NCBI RefSeq assembly: GCF_009936045.1
Contig: NZ_QWEQ01000026.1
Location: 1 to 50,996 of the forward strand
Length of the DNA stretch: 50,996 nucleotides
DNA from: Emergencia sp. 1XD21-10
GTDB lineage: Bacteria; Bacillota; Clostridia; Peptostreptococcales; Anaerovoracaceae
Direction: 5' to 3'
Made by a program: the position numbers and the translations under genes. Shown here one piece after another: positions 43,159-50,996 of the stretch (positions are counted from its first letter, which is position 1; every line of letters begins with the position of its first letter). The notes beneath the pieces are model-generated. The model worked only from the letters and a program-made list of their open reading frames with translations, was not told the origin of the DNA and made no database searches.

Positions 43159-43872
43159 ATGAAAAAGCTAATTTGTAAAGATGATTTCTGGGGATTATTT
43201 CCGGACTGTAAAATTGGAATTGTAATCTGTAAGGGCATTACCAACGAATATCATAATGATGAGGTAAAGTATGAGGAGCTGATTCGAGAAGGAGAACGGA
43301 AAGCTTTGACGTTTTTGACAGAACCTAACTTCACAGATAACAGAGTGATTAAAGTCTGGAGAGAAGCTTACATGAAGTTTAAGACCAAGAAGGGCGCAAG
43401 ATGTGCCATCGAAGCTTTGATGAAACGTATTTCCAAGGAAAATCATCTCGGAACAATTAATCCGATTGTGGATATTTATAACAGTGTATCTCTGAGCCAT
43501 GCGATGCCTTGTGGCGGCGAGGACATAGACTGCTTGGAAGGAAATTTGCTGCTGACGAAAGCTGATGGCGATGAAATGTTTTATGTCATCGGTGGCGAAA
43601 ACAATGAACCTCCGCTTACAGAAGAACTAATCTACAAAGACGACGCTGGTGCTGTTTGCAGATGCTGGACCTGGAGAGAGGCTGAGCGCACCATGCTGAC
43701 AGAAAAAACAAAGAATGCGATGCTATGCTGCGAACTTATAGATTTAGAACGGTATGAAGAATTGATGGAAGTGTTGACTGACTTGAAACGAGAAGTAGAG
43801 TCAAGACTGGGAGGCGTATGTGAAATTATGATTTTAGATAGAGAGCATCCGGAGGCAATTCTGGAAGAATGA
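43159..43872 (+). CDS. B3/B4 (tRNA-binding-like) domain protein
   Basis: The 237-residue protein is a free-standing B3/B4 domain like that of phenylalanyl-tRNA synthetase beta subunit (NPIVDIYNSVSLSHAMPCGGED, about residues 99-120; CRCWTWREAERTML). Stand-alone B3/B4 proteins are proposed to edit mischarged tRNA or relate to amino-acid metabolism. It has AAGGAAGG upstream and is followed by a terminator. Confidence 0.88.
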   Translation: MKKLICKDDFWGLFPDCKIGIVICKGITNEYHNDEVKYEELIREGERKALTFLTEPNFTDNRVIKVWREAYMKFKTKKGARCAIEALMKRISKENHLGTINPIVDIYNSVSLSHAMPCGGEDIDCLEGNLLLTKADGDEMFYVIGGENNEPPLTEELIYKDDAGAVCRCWTWREAERTMLTEKTKNAMLCCELIDLERYEELMEVLTDLKREVESRLGGVCEIMILDREHPEAILEE

Positions 43873-43878
43873 GTATTA

Positions 43879-43923
43879 AAAAAGCACGTCTTTGCAGATT
43901 GGCTGCATGTAGGCGTGCTTTTA
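43879..43923. terminator. Bidirectional terminator between convergent genes
   Basis: AAAAGCACG/CGTGCTTTT arms with A and T runs on both sides. Confidence 0.7.
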
Positions 43924-43935
43924 CTTTTTATATAT

Positions 43936-44967
43936 TTACCAAATACCCATCATATGCTGTAAAATCAAGCTGACTCCGGTAATACTAACCCAGCAGCAAA
44001 GTCCCATAATCAGTGGTTTACCACCGGTTTTGATGAGCTTTACGATATCAGTATTCAGCCCGATTGCTGCCATGGCAAGGACAATAAAGAACTTAGAAAG
44101 TTCTTTGATTGGAGCAAAGAACTCTGCGGAGATACCCGCGGATATTGCAAGCGTAGTAATGATGGACGCGCCGATAAAATAAAGGATAAAGAACGGGAAG
44201 ATGCTCTTGATGCTAACACTTTTTCCATCGGCAGATTGTCCCCTTTTCGTGCGCATAAAGGCAAGTACTAAAGTGATTGGGATGATTGCAAGAGTACGCG
44301 TCAGTTTTACGGTGACAGCTTTGTCGAGAGTAGCAGAACCGAGGCTCCACATGCTGTCCCAGGTTGCAGCACAGGCTGTAACTGAGGAGGTGTCATTGAC
44401 TGCAGTTCCTGCAAAAATGCCAAAAGCTTCTCCTGAAGTAGTATCAAAGCCAATAGCATTTCCGAAAGTAGGGAAAATAATTGCAGCAAGGACATTAAAA
44501 AAGAATATGATGGAAATAGCCTGAGCAACCTCTTCGTCATCTGCTTCAATAACTGGAGCGGTTGCTGCAATGGCAGATCCGCCGCAGATTGAAGAGCCAA
44601 CGCCGACTAAAGTAGAAATATTAGCTGGCGTTTTCATGATCTTGTGCAAAGTATAGGAGATAATTAACGAGGTTGCAATGGTGCATACGATAATTGGCAA
44701 AGACTGCTTGCCAGTTTCAACAATTACGTTAAGATTCAGCCCGAAGCCTAAAAGAATTACTGCCCACTGCAGAATTTTTTTAGAGGTGAACTTAATACCG
44801 GGTTCGAAGCTGCCTTTTTCTTTGAAGAAAAGTGTGACGACCATGCCGGCTAAAATAGCAATTACTGCACCGCCAATAATCGGGAATGCTTTGCCGGCAA
44901 ACCAAGATGGGATAGCGAGTGCAATACACAGTAGTAAACCTTTTCCGTTCTTTGTATAGAAGTTCAT
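43936..44967 (-). CDS. YeiH-family putative sulfate exporter
   Basis: The 343-residue membrane protein has about nine to ten helices and YeiH-type segments (ALAIPSWFAGK near the start, VGVGSSICGGSAIAATAPVI about residue 116, FGIFAGTAVNDTSSVTAC about 177). The ATG at 44967 has AAGGAGG seven bases upstream; an in-frame ATG at 44991 is rejected. Members are linked with sulfite/taurine metabolism in some bacteria; the substrate here is not shown. Confidence 0.9.
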   Translation of the reverse strand: MNFYTKNGKGLLLCIALAIPSWFAGKAFPIIGGAVIAILAGMVVTLFFKEKGSFEPGIKFTSKKILQWAVILLGFGLNLNVIVETGKQSLPIIVCTIATSLIISYTLHKIMKTPANISTLVGVGSSICGGSAIAATAPVIEADDEEVAQAISIIFFFNVLAAIIFPTFGNAIGFDTTSGEAFGIFAGTAVNDTSSVTACAATWDSMWSLGSATLDKAVTVKLTRTLAIIPITLVLAFMRTKRGQSADGKSVSIKSIFPFFILYFIGASIITTLAISAGISAEFFAPIKELSKFFIVLAMAAIGLNTDIVKLIKTGGKPLIMGLCCWVSITGVSLILQHMMGIW

Positions 44968-45050
44968 ATAAATCCTCCTTGTAGATGTCATTAGCTAAGC
45001 AATTATACCTTAAAAGCGAAAAAATGTAAATGAGAATCTTTGGTATATTG

Positions 45051-45079
45051 TTGCAGTCAGCAAGCAATTAAGATATACT
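45051..45079 (+). promoter_or_regulatory. Candidate promoter of the thioesterase gene
   Basis: TTGCAG, 17 nt, TATACT, about 50 nt before the ATG. Confidence 0.4.
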
Positions 45080-45127
45080 AATAGAAATAAATAGGGACTT
45101 GTACCAAATAATAGGAGGATATTAAAC

Positions 45128-45517
45128 ATGCTGGAAAAGGGAATTAAAGGCTCGCAGGAAATAAAGGTAACTGCTGAAAATACAGCACTTACTATGGGAA
45201 GCGGCACGTTGGAGGTTTTTGCAACACCGTCTATGATTGCACTGATGGAAAAAACTGCATGGGAGAGTGTGGCACCATACCTCGGAGAAGACGAAGGCAC
45301 TGTCGGAACCCTGCTTAACGTAGCACATCTTTCCGCAACACCACTTAATATGGTGGTTCGCTGCGAAAGCGAACTTGTGGAAATTGATGGACGTAAACTG
45401 GTATTTAAAGTGGCAGCTTATGATGAAGCGGGTTTGATTGGAGAAGGCACCCACGAGAGATTTATCATAAAAAATGAGAAATTCCAGACAAAAGCCAATA
45501 GCAAAAAGGCCAAATAA
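45128..45517 (+). CDS. FlK-like hotdog-fold thioesterase
   Basis: The 129-residue hotdog protein resembles the fluoroacetyl-CoA thioesterase family: FATPSMIALMEKTAWESV (about residues 36-53) contains the catalytic Glu, GTLLNVAHLSATPLN (about 58-74) the other family motif, and HERFII is typical near the end. AGGAGG precedes the ATG. Natural substrates of most members are unknown acyl-CoAs. Confidence 0.9.
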   Translation: MLEKGIKGSQEIKVTAENTALTMGSGTLEVFATPSMIALMEKTAWESVAPYLGEDEGTVGTLLNVAHLSATPLNMVVRCESELVEIDGRKLVFKVAAYDEAGLIGEGTHERFIIKNEKFQTKANSKKAK

Positions 45518-45522
45518 GAAAC

Positions 45523-45648
45523 ATGATTGTAGTAGTTACAGATGTTTCAGCTATTATCATTGGAGAAAGCTTGAAAATCGAGCGGCGCTTTGATAGGATT
45601 GCCCAAAGAGTTGAAGCGCGTTTTGATGTCAGAAGTGATTCATTGTAG
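45523..45648 (+). other. Small ORF of 41 codons, coding status uncertain
   Basis: An ATG frame (MIVVVTDVSAIIIGESLKIE) of 41 codons ends just before a terminator. No good ribosome site is seen and no family is recognised. It may be a small gene, a relic, or chance. Confidence 0.25.
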
Positions 45649-45695
45649 AAAGTATTTCGACAAGAGATATAAACTCTTGTCGAAATACTTTTTTT
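45649..45695. terminator. Very strong hairpin terminator, 18-bp stem
   Basis: AAAGTATTTCGACAAGAG pairs perfectly with CTCTTGTCGAAATACTTT around a 7-nt loop, followed by T. A and T runs on both sides would let it act in both directions. Confidence 0.9.
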
Positions 45696-45697
45696 GT

Positions 45698-45735
45698 AAA
45701 AACCAGCCACGTGTTCGATGCGTGGCTGGTTTTTT
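45698..45735. terminator. Second strong hairpin terminator in tandem
   Basis: AAAAACCAGCCACG/CGTGGCTGGTTTTT, a 14-bp perfect stem, with T-rich tail, two bases after the first. Confidence 0.88.
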
Positions 45736-45742
45736 AAAGGAA

Positions 45743-46159
45743 GGAAATAACGAGACAAGCGTTTACACCATCGGTGAAGTCAAGAATTTATATGAATACG
45801 CACTCTTGCCATCCTATATGTGAGACGGGCTTTTTAAACGAATGGTAATGGTGGCTATATCACATCCACCATAGTAAAAGCAACAATCTATGTGAAAGAA
45901 ACTTCGTCATATAATTTGGAGTATAAGTTGGCATTTATGGCCAGGACAAAGCATTAAGAAACTGGAATAGCTAATCAAAGAGAATGGGAGATTACAGCTC
46001 GGTTCGTACTATATGAGTAATGCGGATGAATGGCTTGCTGAGTGCATTAACATCCTCATTAAAGAACCAGAAAGACTAGAGAAAAAGGCGTCAACGACAT
46101 ATCTGTTTCTAATGGAAAACGTTCTTGGCAATACTGAAAGTCCATTACGTGTCGCTTAA
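45743..46159 (+). pseudogene. Relic of a third SH3b-ATLF metalloprotease
   Basis: Three frames carry fragments in the right order: TSVYTIGEVKNLY (SH3b part, compare SIYTIGQAGNWY), then GGYITSTIVKATIYVKETS (compare SGYTTSRQKRPRIYLKET), then YYMSNADEWLAECINILIK and KKASTTYLFLMENVL (compare YYAKSMSEWAAEILRVLVK and KAPRSYLFLMRQVL), ending at TAA 46159. The HEVGH region is gone and several stops interrupt it, so it cannot make the enzyme. Confidence 0.8.
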
Positions 46160-46218
46160 TCTGGCACGAAAAAATATATTTAACCATTAAAATTTAAAAA
46201 ACGAAAGGAAAAACAAAA

Positions 46219-46722
46219 ATGAAAAAGAAAATGATCACTGCGCTTTGCGCACTAACGTTAACTCTCGGAACCGCTGTTAACTGCTTTGCAGTCGAAACTA
46301 ATCCGCAGACAACACAGGCTTACATCAATGTACCTGCTACAGCAATCGATTTTAGTGTAACTGAGGAAATCATCTTCACTGGTACTGCAGATTCCGCTGA
46401 TTTAGTTGCAAATGACCTGGAAGTCATCAACAATAGCAAAATTGGTGTGCTGACAGCAAGCATTGAAGTAACTGGCGATAATGGATGGACTGTAGTTGCA
46501 GATTCCACTGACTTTACAAGATTGGGAGCTAATGCGAAAAAGATTAGCATTATGGTCGCTGGAGACCACGATATGTCCACTAGCGCATACACTGGTGCAG
46601 GAAATATTGACCCAACCGAAAAAGTTACAGTAGCTTTATCAGGCAAGACTGGTAGAGTAACTACTGCACAGGAAAAGACTAAGGTTGCTAACTTCGTTAC
46701 AACCGTTTCTGTAGTGAAATAA
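46219..46722 (+). CDS. Secreted GKTG-motif surface protein (family member 1)
   Basis: The 167-residue protein has a signal peptide (MITALCALTLTLGTAVNCFA) and a beta-rich mature domain with VPATAIDFSVTEEI (about residues 39-52), ANDLEVINN, GWTVVADSTDFTRLGANAKK and the end ALSGKTGRVTTAQEKTKVAN. The paralogue at 46754 and the C-terminus of the 47828 protein share these marks. It lacks a sorting signal or membrane anchor. AAAGGAA lies upstream. I recognise no named family; a fibre or surface-layer subunit is a guess. Confidence 0.82.
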   Translation: MKKKMITALCALTLTLGTAVNCFAVETNPQTTQAYINVPATAIDFSVTEEIIFTGTADSADLVANDLEVINNSKIGVLTASIEVTGDNGWTVVADSTDFTRLGANAKKISIMVAGDHDMSTSAYTGAGNIDPTEKVTVALSGKTGRVTTAQEKTKVANFVTTVSVVK

Positions 46723-46753
46723 TCGTAAGTAAAAGCACAAGGAGGTACATGAA

Positions 46754-47266
46754 ATGAAAAAGAGGATTTTATCTATTCTATGTGTGCTGCTTATGATGGT
46801 TAGCACTTCTGTCGCTGCCTTTGCTGATGAAAGCAATGTGGTAGCATATATGACTGTGCCGGCAACGGCAATCGATGTATCAGTGACAGAATCCATTGAT
46901 ATGACTGGCTCTGCAAATTCTGTTGATTTGATTGTTGATAAAGTAACTATCACCAATAACGGTACAGCTGGAGTTATTAACATTGACAAGGTTACTGCTA
47001 CTGCTGCAACCGGATGGTCTTTTGTTGACGAAACTACCAACTTTAAGTTATTAAATGCAAATGCGAAGAAGTTGTCGCTGACTTCGACATTGGGCAGTTC
47101 CACCTGGGATATTATCAAGACCTGTCCGACCTTTGCAAAGGATGAAAGTAGTGTTGCAGCTGGAGCATCAAAAAATATTACCTTTACAGGAAAAACCGGC
47201 GTTGTAACAACAGCTGTAAACCATGAACAGGCAGCTAGTATCGTGGTTACCTTAAGTCTGATATAA
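46754..47266 (+). CDS. Secreted GKTG-motif surface protein (family member 2)
   Basis: The 170-residue protein has a signal peptide (ILSILCVLLMMVSTSVAAFA), then VPATAIDVSVTESIDMTG, VDKVTITNNGTAGV, GWSFVDETTNFKLLNANAKK and TFTGKTGVVTTAVNHEQAAS. It matches member 1 in order and spacing with moderate identity. It starts 31 nt after member 1 with AAGGAGG, so both are probably in one message with the two genes that follow. Confidence 0.82.
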   Translation: MKKRILSILCVLLMMVSTSVAAFADESNVVAYMTVPATAIDVSVTESIDMTGSANSVDLIVDKVTITNNGTAGVINIDKVTATAATGWSFVDETTNFKLLNANAKKLSLTSTLGSSTWDIIKTCPTFAKDESSVAAGASKNITFTGKTGVVTTAVNHEQAASIVVTLSLI

Positions 47267-47298
47267 TTCAGTATTACTTAGACAGATAGGAGGACGTA

Positions 47299-47772
47299 AT
47301 GGAAACTAAAAATGAAAAAAACAAGAAGCAAAAAATACTGATTATCATTTTACTGATTGCAGTTGCTTTCATGGGAGCAGGACTGTTTTATGTCCTAAAC
47401 TCGAACAGGCTTGAAACCAGCAAAACAGCTGTTATCGTGCATACTGATGAAAAACTAAGCGATACAAGCGGCGGGCAGGTGAGAATTCGCATCAATTCTG
47501 CGGTGCAGATTTATGAGGATACCATGCAGGATCTTGCTTTTGCAAATCTCAATGAAGGAAGGCAGCTACAATGTAGAATTAAAGTAGGGGATTCCTACGT
47601 ATATGATTCCGGACTTGTTAAATCCGGAGATGCAATACAGGCGGATATTGTAGATACATCCACCCTTAAACAAGGGAAGAATCAAGCAATTGCTGAAATT
47701 TACAATTACGACATGGATAATGAGTTGATTGGTCAGACTAACACGATTATCGACCTTTATCTGAACGACTAA
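47299..47772 (+). CDS. Membrane-anchored extracellular beta-domain protein
   Basis: The 157-residue protein has a Lys-rich cytoplasmic start, one membrane helix (ILIIILLIAVAFMGAGLFYV, about residues 13-32) and an extracellular beta-rich domain (VRIRINSAVQIYEDTMQDLA; GDSYVYDSGLVKSGDAI). Proteins of this design recur in Clostridia beside secreted surface proteins; no function is known to me. It lies between the two small secreted proteins and the large adhesin, so an anchor or assembly role is inferred. AGGAGG precedes the ATG. Confidence 0.78.
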   Translation: METKNEKNKKQKILIIILLIAVAFMGAGLFYVLNSNRLETSKTAVIVHTDEKLSDTSGGQVRIRINSAVQIYEDTMQDLAFANLNEGRQLQCRIKVGDSYVYDSGLVKSGDAIQADIVDTSTLKQGKNQAIAEIYNYDMDNELIGQTNTIIDLYLND

Positions 47773-47778
47773 TGAGCA

Positions 47779-47806
47779 GGACGTCCCCATTGAGACGTTC
47801 TTTTTT
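47779..47806 (+). terminator. Weak terminator or processing hairpin before the large adhesin gene
   Basis: GGACGTC/GACGTTC stem (with G-U pairing) followed by TTTTTT. It could lower expression of the large downstream gene relative to the small secreted proteins. Confidence 0.6.
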
Positions 47807-47827
47807 AAAGAAATGAGGGAGGAAGAT

Positions 47828-50389
47828 GTGAAAAAGAGATCTAAGCGATGGTTGTCAATATTACTAATAATGGCTATGCTTTTGACTATGGCGGTCCCGG
47901 TTTTTGCAGAAGAACCGGATAGTTCTATTGAGCAAATTCCGATTGATGAAGTGCGAGAAGCTGATATAGAAGGTGTAGATGCTTCTGGTTTGGAGGATTC
48001 TGAGATTCAGAATTCTCAACAAGTTTCTATAGAGAAGCTGAAAAAGGCAGTTGCGAAAGTTGTGGTAGTTGATGGAACAAGGACTGTTTTATATGAAGAT
48101 GGTACTCTCATTCTAAATGAACTTGATTCAGATCAAGAGAACAACGAAGCAAAGCATGGTGCGGCCAGCAAGGAATTTCCAGCTTGGGATGGGACAGAAA
48201 ACGACTATGCCTTTGGAGATACCGGGGTTCCATGGTTTAATTCAAGATATAATATAAAACGTGTTGAAATAGGCAGTAAAATTTCGCCAACAGATACTTC
48301 AAAATGGTTCTTTAACTGCACCAATGCTTCTTCAGCAGAACTTTCAAATCTGGATATGTCAAACGTAACCTCTACTGACGGAATGTTCTATAGCTTTGGA
48401 AGTCAGACTTTGAGCGTAACAATTTCCGGGCTTGAAACTTGGGATATGTCAAATGTGAAAAACATGCATGGTACATTCCAGTGGGTAGGACAAAACGCTG
48501 GTAACATAGCCATTTTAGGAATGGAAGACTGGAATGTTTCAAATGTTACAGATATGTCAGAGATGTTTGATTCAATCGGATATCGTGCTGAATCTATTAT
48601 GATTTCGGGTTTGGATGGATGGGATACAAGAAATGTTACAACGACACAGAAAATGTTCTATATGCTTGGATATGAAGCTGAAGCTGTTACGATTTCCGGT
48701 TTAGAAAACTTAAATTTTGAAAATGTTAAAACCGCAGTAAGTATGTTTGAAAGTTGCGCAAGTGCAGACAAATGCGAATTTGCTCTTGATGTATCAAAGT
48801 GGAATGTATCCAAAATCGAAAATATGAATAATATGTTTTCTTGTTTTAGAATGTCAGCAAGCAAAGTCACATTTTTAGGCTTTGATAAGTGGAAAATCAA
48901 TAATCATGCAAATCTGTCCGGTATGTTTCAGATGATGGGAATGTCCGGAACTTCTCCAACTATCTCTGAATATAACATTGGTATTTTAACTGTTCCGGGT
49001 GGATGTATTGTCGATAGTATGTTTTATGCAGCGGATAATGTAAAAGGCACTCTAATAATTAATGGCATGCCTATTTCTGAATATGGAGGAGATATTAACC
49101 TTGCATGGGGTACAAATAGAACAGGAGGGGCCTTATATCTTGCACCGACTAACACAGCAACATTGACCTGGGCACAGGAAACTGTTGACAAGTATGGTCT
49201 TTCTGGCGACCAGACACAGGGCCATATATATTTAAACGACAATCAAGTTGTCGGTCGAACAGTTCTTTACGCAGATGGTACCTTAATCATCAATGAACTT
49301 TTAAAAGACCAAGGTGCTAATGAAGCTACACATGGCGCAATAAAAAAGGAATATCCAGCATGGGATGGTGCAAAAAATGATTACAACATAAACGGCAATG
49401 GCGTACCATGGAGCTGGCTCGATGATATAACATCTGTAGAAGTTGGAAGCAAAATTTCGCCTGTAAACACTTCGCGCTGGTTTTTCGGAATGCATGTATC
49501 TTCAATTAATGTATCGCTTCTGGATATGTCTAATGTAATTGCTACAGTTGAAATGTTTGGAGAAACTACTGTAGAAGAAATTGCAGGATTGGGAAATTGG
49601 GATATGTCAAACGTAAAGGACGCACATAACATGTTTGGTTGGCTTTGCATGGGTGCAACAACCCCAATAGAACTGATCGGAATTGAAAACTGGAAGTTTT
49701 CGAGTGGAGCAAATTTAAAGGGAATGTTTATGAGCAGTGGCGCGGTGAAATTTCAAAGCATCATCATACCAGAGGGGTGTGACATCAGTGCCATGTTTGA
49801 CAACGTGGAGGAAATTTATGGTGATGTTGTCATAAACGGAATCCAGACCTGCAATGAAACAGAATGGACTGGATTTGCCAGAAATACAAACCCGGAAAAG
49901 GGTGCACTCTATCTTGTGCCAGACGATATGGGATATAGCCAAGCGGAAGATATAGAGGGTAAGTATGGTATCAATGGTAGCGTTACGCAGGGTCATGTTT
50001 ATCTACGTAAAATGCTTGATTTTACTGTGACGGAATCTATCGACATGACTGCTTCCATGGGTTCCACAGATTTGGACATCACTGACCTGAACGTAAATAA
50101 TCTTGGATCAAAAACAATTACTGTCAGCAGCGTGCAGGTGGACGATGTGGTAAATGGGTGGATGCTTACGGCGAACACCACAGACTTTGCTGCACTTGCA
50201 AAGGACAGCAAGAAGTTTTCGTTTGCAATAGGCGAATTTGACTTGTCGAAAGGACCATATACTGCAGGTGGCAACATCTCGGCTGATAAGCAAAAGGTAT
50301 TTAAGTTGACTGGTAAAACTGGCGTTGTCAGCACAGCAATTAAAAGGCAGCATATAGCAAATTTGATTGTAACCGTAGCTGCGGTGTAA
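47828..50389 (+). CDS. Large BspA-like (DUF285-type) secreted adhesin with GKTG-family C-terminal domain
   Basis: The 853-residue protein has a signal peptide (WLSILLIMAMLLTMAVPVFA), then two long homologous halves: GTRTVLYEDGTLILNEL (about residue 82) and GRTVLYADGTLIINEL (about 477), each followed by PAWDG, VE(I/V)GSKISP and BspA-type repeats (WDMSNVKNMHGTF, WNVSNVTDMSEMF, WDTRNVTTTQKMF). The first half has more repeats. The last 120 residues (FTVTESIDMTASMGSTDLD to GKTGVVSTAIKRQ) are a copy of the small secreted family. GTG at 47828 has GGGAGG six bases upstream; ATG 47813 lies over the site. No sorting signal is present. Confidence 0.85.
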   Translation: MKKRSKRWLSILLIMAMLLTMAVPVFAEEPDSSIEQIPIDEVREADIEGVDASGLEDSEIQNSQQVSIEKLKKAVAKVVVVDGTRTVLYEDGTLILNELDSDQENNEAKHGAASKEFPAWDGTENDYAFGDTGVPWFNSRYNIKRVEIGSKISPTDTSKWFFNCTNASSAELSNLDMSNVTSTDGMFYSFGSQTLSVTISGLETWDMSNVKNMHGTFQWVGQNAGNIAILGMEDWNVSNVTDMSEMFDSIGYRAESIMISGLDGWDTRNVTTTQKMFYMLGYEAEAVTISGLENLNFENVKTAVSMFESCASADKCEFALDVSKWNVSKIENMNNMFSCFRMSASKVTFLGFDKWKINNHANLSGMFQMMGMSGTSPTISEYNIGILTVPGGCIVDSMFYAADNVKGTLIINGMPISEYGGDINLAWGTNRTGGALYLAPTNTATLTWAQETVDKYGLSGDQTQGHIYLNDNQVVGRTVLYADGTLIINELLKDQGANEATHGAIKKEYPAWDGAKNDYNINGNGVPWSWLDDITSVEVGSKISPVNTSRWFFGMHVSSINVSLLDMSNVIATVEMFGETTVEEIAGLGNWDMSNVKDAHNMFGWLCMGATTPIELIGIENWKFSSGANLKGMFMSSGAVKFQSIIIPEGCDISAMFDNVEEIYGDVVINGIQTCNETEWTGFARNTNPEKGALYLVPDDMGYSQAEDIEGKYGINGSVTQGHVYLRKMLDFTVTESIDMTASMGSTDLDITDLNVNNLGSKTITVSSVQVDDVVNGWMLTANTTDFAALAKDSKKFSFAIGEFDLSKGPYTAGGNISADKQKVFKLTGKTGVVSTAIKRQHIANLIVTVAAV

Positions 50390-50401
50390 GGAGGGGAGAC
50401 G

Positions 50402-50673
50402 ATGCCAAGAAGTAAGCTATTTCATCATATCGGAAGCCCTAATTCTTTCTACAAAATATTTAAAACTGTAACAGTGGATAATGGGAGTGAGTTTCAGAAT
50501 TAGGAAGTGATTGAAAAGATACTTCATCGTGCGAGAAAACGGTGGAAACTATTTTATTTCCATCTATAGTTCATGGGAATGAAAATGCTAATCATTTAGT
50601 CCATCGCCATATACCAAAAGGAACCAGCAAGGAGGTGATGAAAATACTTGGTTGTGTGGAAGGATCCACATAG
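50402..50673 (+). pseudogene. IS30-family transposase relic
   Basis: Fragments in two frames match the catalytic part of IS30 transposases: FYKIFKTVTVDNGSEFQN (Asp of DDE in DNGSEF) stopped by TAG, a short linker, then YSSWE and NENANHLVHRHIPKGTSKEV (family NENANxLIRxxIPKGT). Stops, a lost segment and no N-terminal HTH show it is dead. No terminal inverted repeats were found. Confidence 0.75.
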
Positions 50674-50843
50674 CACTTGTAGTATTTTTTGAAGTTTATA
50701 TTTCAGCAGTAGTATAAAGATATTAGAACCCTCTTTTTTGTCGTGCAAAGAAAACATGAGACATAAAGTAAATAAAGATATATGCGTCGTGTAGAAAATA
50801 AAGAATACGATTTTATCGGAAATCGTGCACTATGTCATTCTAT

Positions 50844-50873
50844 ATTTTATCAAAAAATATTATTTGATAAAAT
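50844..50873. repeat. AT-rich perfect inverted repeat
   Basis: ATTTTATCAAA/TTTGATAAAAT, 11-bp arms around 8 nt, in a gene-free AT-rich stretch (50674-50996). It could be a regulator site or hairpin for the gene beyond the window, whose ribosome site (AGGAGA) appears at the very end. Confidence 0.4.
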
Positions 50874-50996
50874 GTCAAAATATACTTTGAAAAAAAAGCA
50901 GAAGACTGTAGGAAATAATTTTGAAGGTTTGTCAAACATATGTTACACCGTCATGCAAAAAATTAAATAAAGTATCTTTAGGAGAAAGCCACTTTA

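Noticed and set aside
50782-50970. A 62-codon ORF near the right edge
   Set aside because: No ribosome site, unusual Lys/Asn-rich composition from AT-rich DNA, and it covers the inverted repeat at 50844-50873.

Overview
The window looks like the chromosome of a low-to-medium GC, Gram-positive, spore-forming anaerobe of the class Clostridia. Supporting signs are strong AGGAGG ribosome sites, TTGACA/TATAAT promoters, collagen-like spore-surface proteins behind a sigmaK-like promoter, a Tad-type pilus locus without outer-membrane parts, and the tig-clpP-clpX-lon-engB order. A family-level guess (Anaerovoracaceae or relatives) is inference only.

Layout. (1) 1-3020, minus strand: an exosporium-type island with two collagen-like glycoprotein genes around a GT2 glycosyltransferase; the first gene runs off the left edge. 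(2) 3222-7332: a LysR regulator divergent from a redox operon (small protein, ferredoxin-type aldo/keto reductase, cupin, carboxymuconolactone decarboxylase-like protein, flavodoxin). (3) 7470-9241: two GNAT acetyltransferases and a LytTR protein, then tRNA-Pro(CGG), an intergenic repeat patch and a J-domain-like membrane protein. (4) 11240-16756: deoC, a NhaC-type antiporter pair, dapB, a CYTH protein, trigger factor. (5) 16793-23393: the proteostasis block clpP, clpX, lon, engB, then yvkA-like DUF1232, hpt and pduL. A roughly 280-nt array of hairpins with changing stems and shared loops sits between clpX and lon. (6) 23466-30622: housekeeping and metabolism (TIGR01906 membrane protein, DJ-1, PHP phosphatase, GlpP, MBL/beta-CASP RNase, udk, homoserine dehydrogenase, DMT transporter). 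(7) 30771-36719: a compact Tad/Flp-like pilus operon with an attenuator-like leader. (8) 36798-39019: peptide deformylase, DUF5688, DUF134-NifX regulator. (9) 39158-50673: an accessory surface island.

The accessory island is the most unusual part. It holds two intact and one decayed secreted SH3b-plus-anthrax-lethal-factor-like (ATLF/M34-type) metalloproteases, a sortase-type anchored small protein, and a family of small secreted proteins with a shared GKTG...V(V/A)T C-terminal motif: two intact, one decayed, and one fused to the end of an 853-residue BspA-like adhesin. The protease-plus-secreted-protein pair seems to have been duplicated, with a different partner decayed in each copy. An IS30 transposase relic closes the island. 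Protease genes beside surface-protein genes recall Pro-Pro endopeptidases and their substrates in C. difficile, but the functional link here is inferred.
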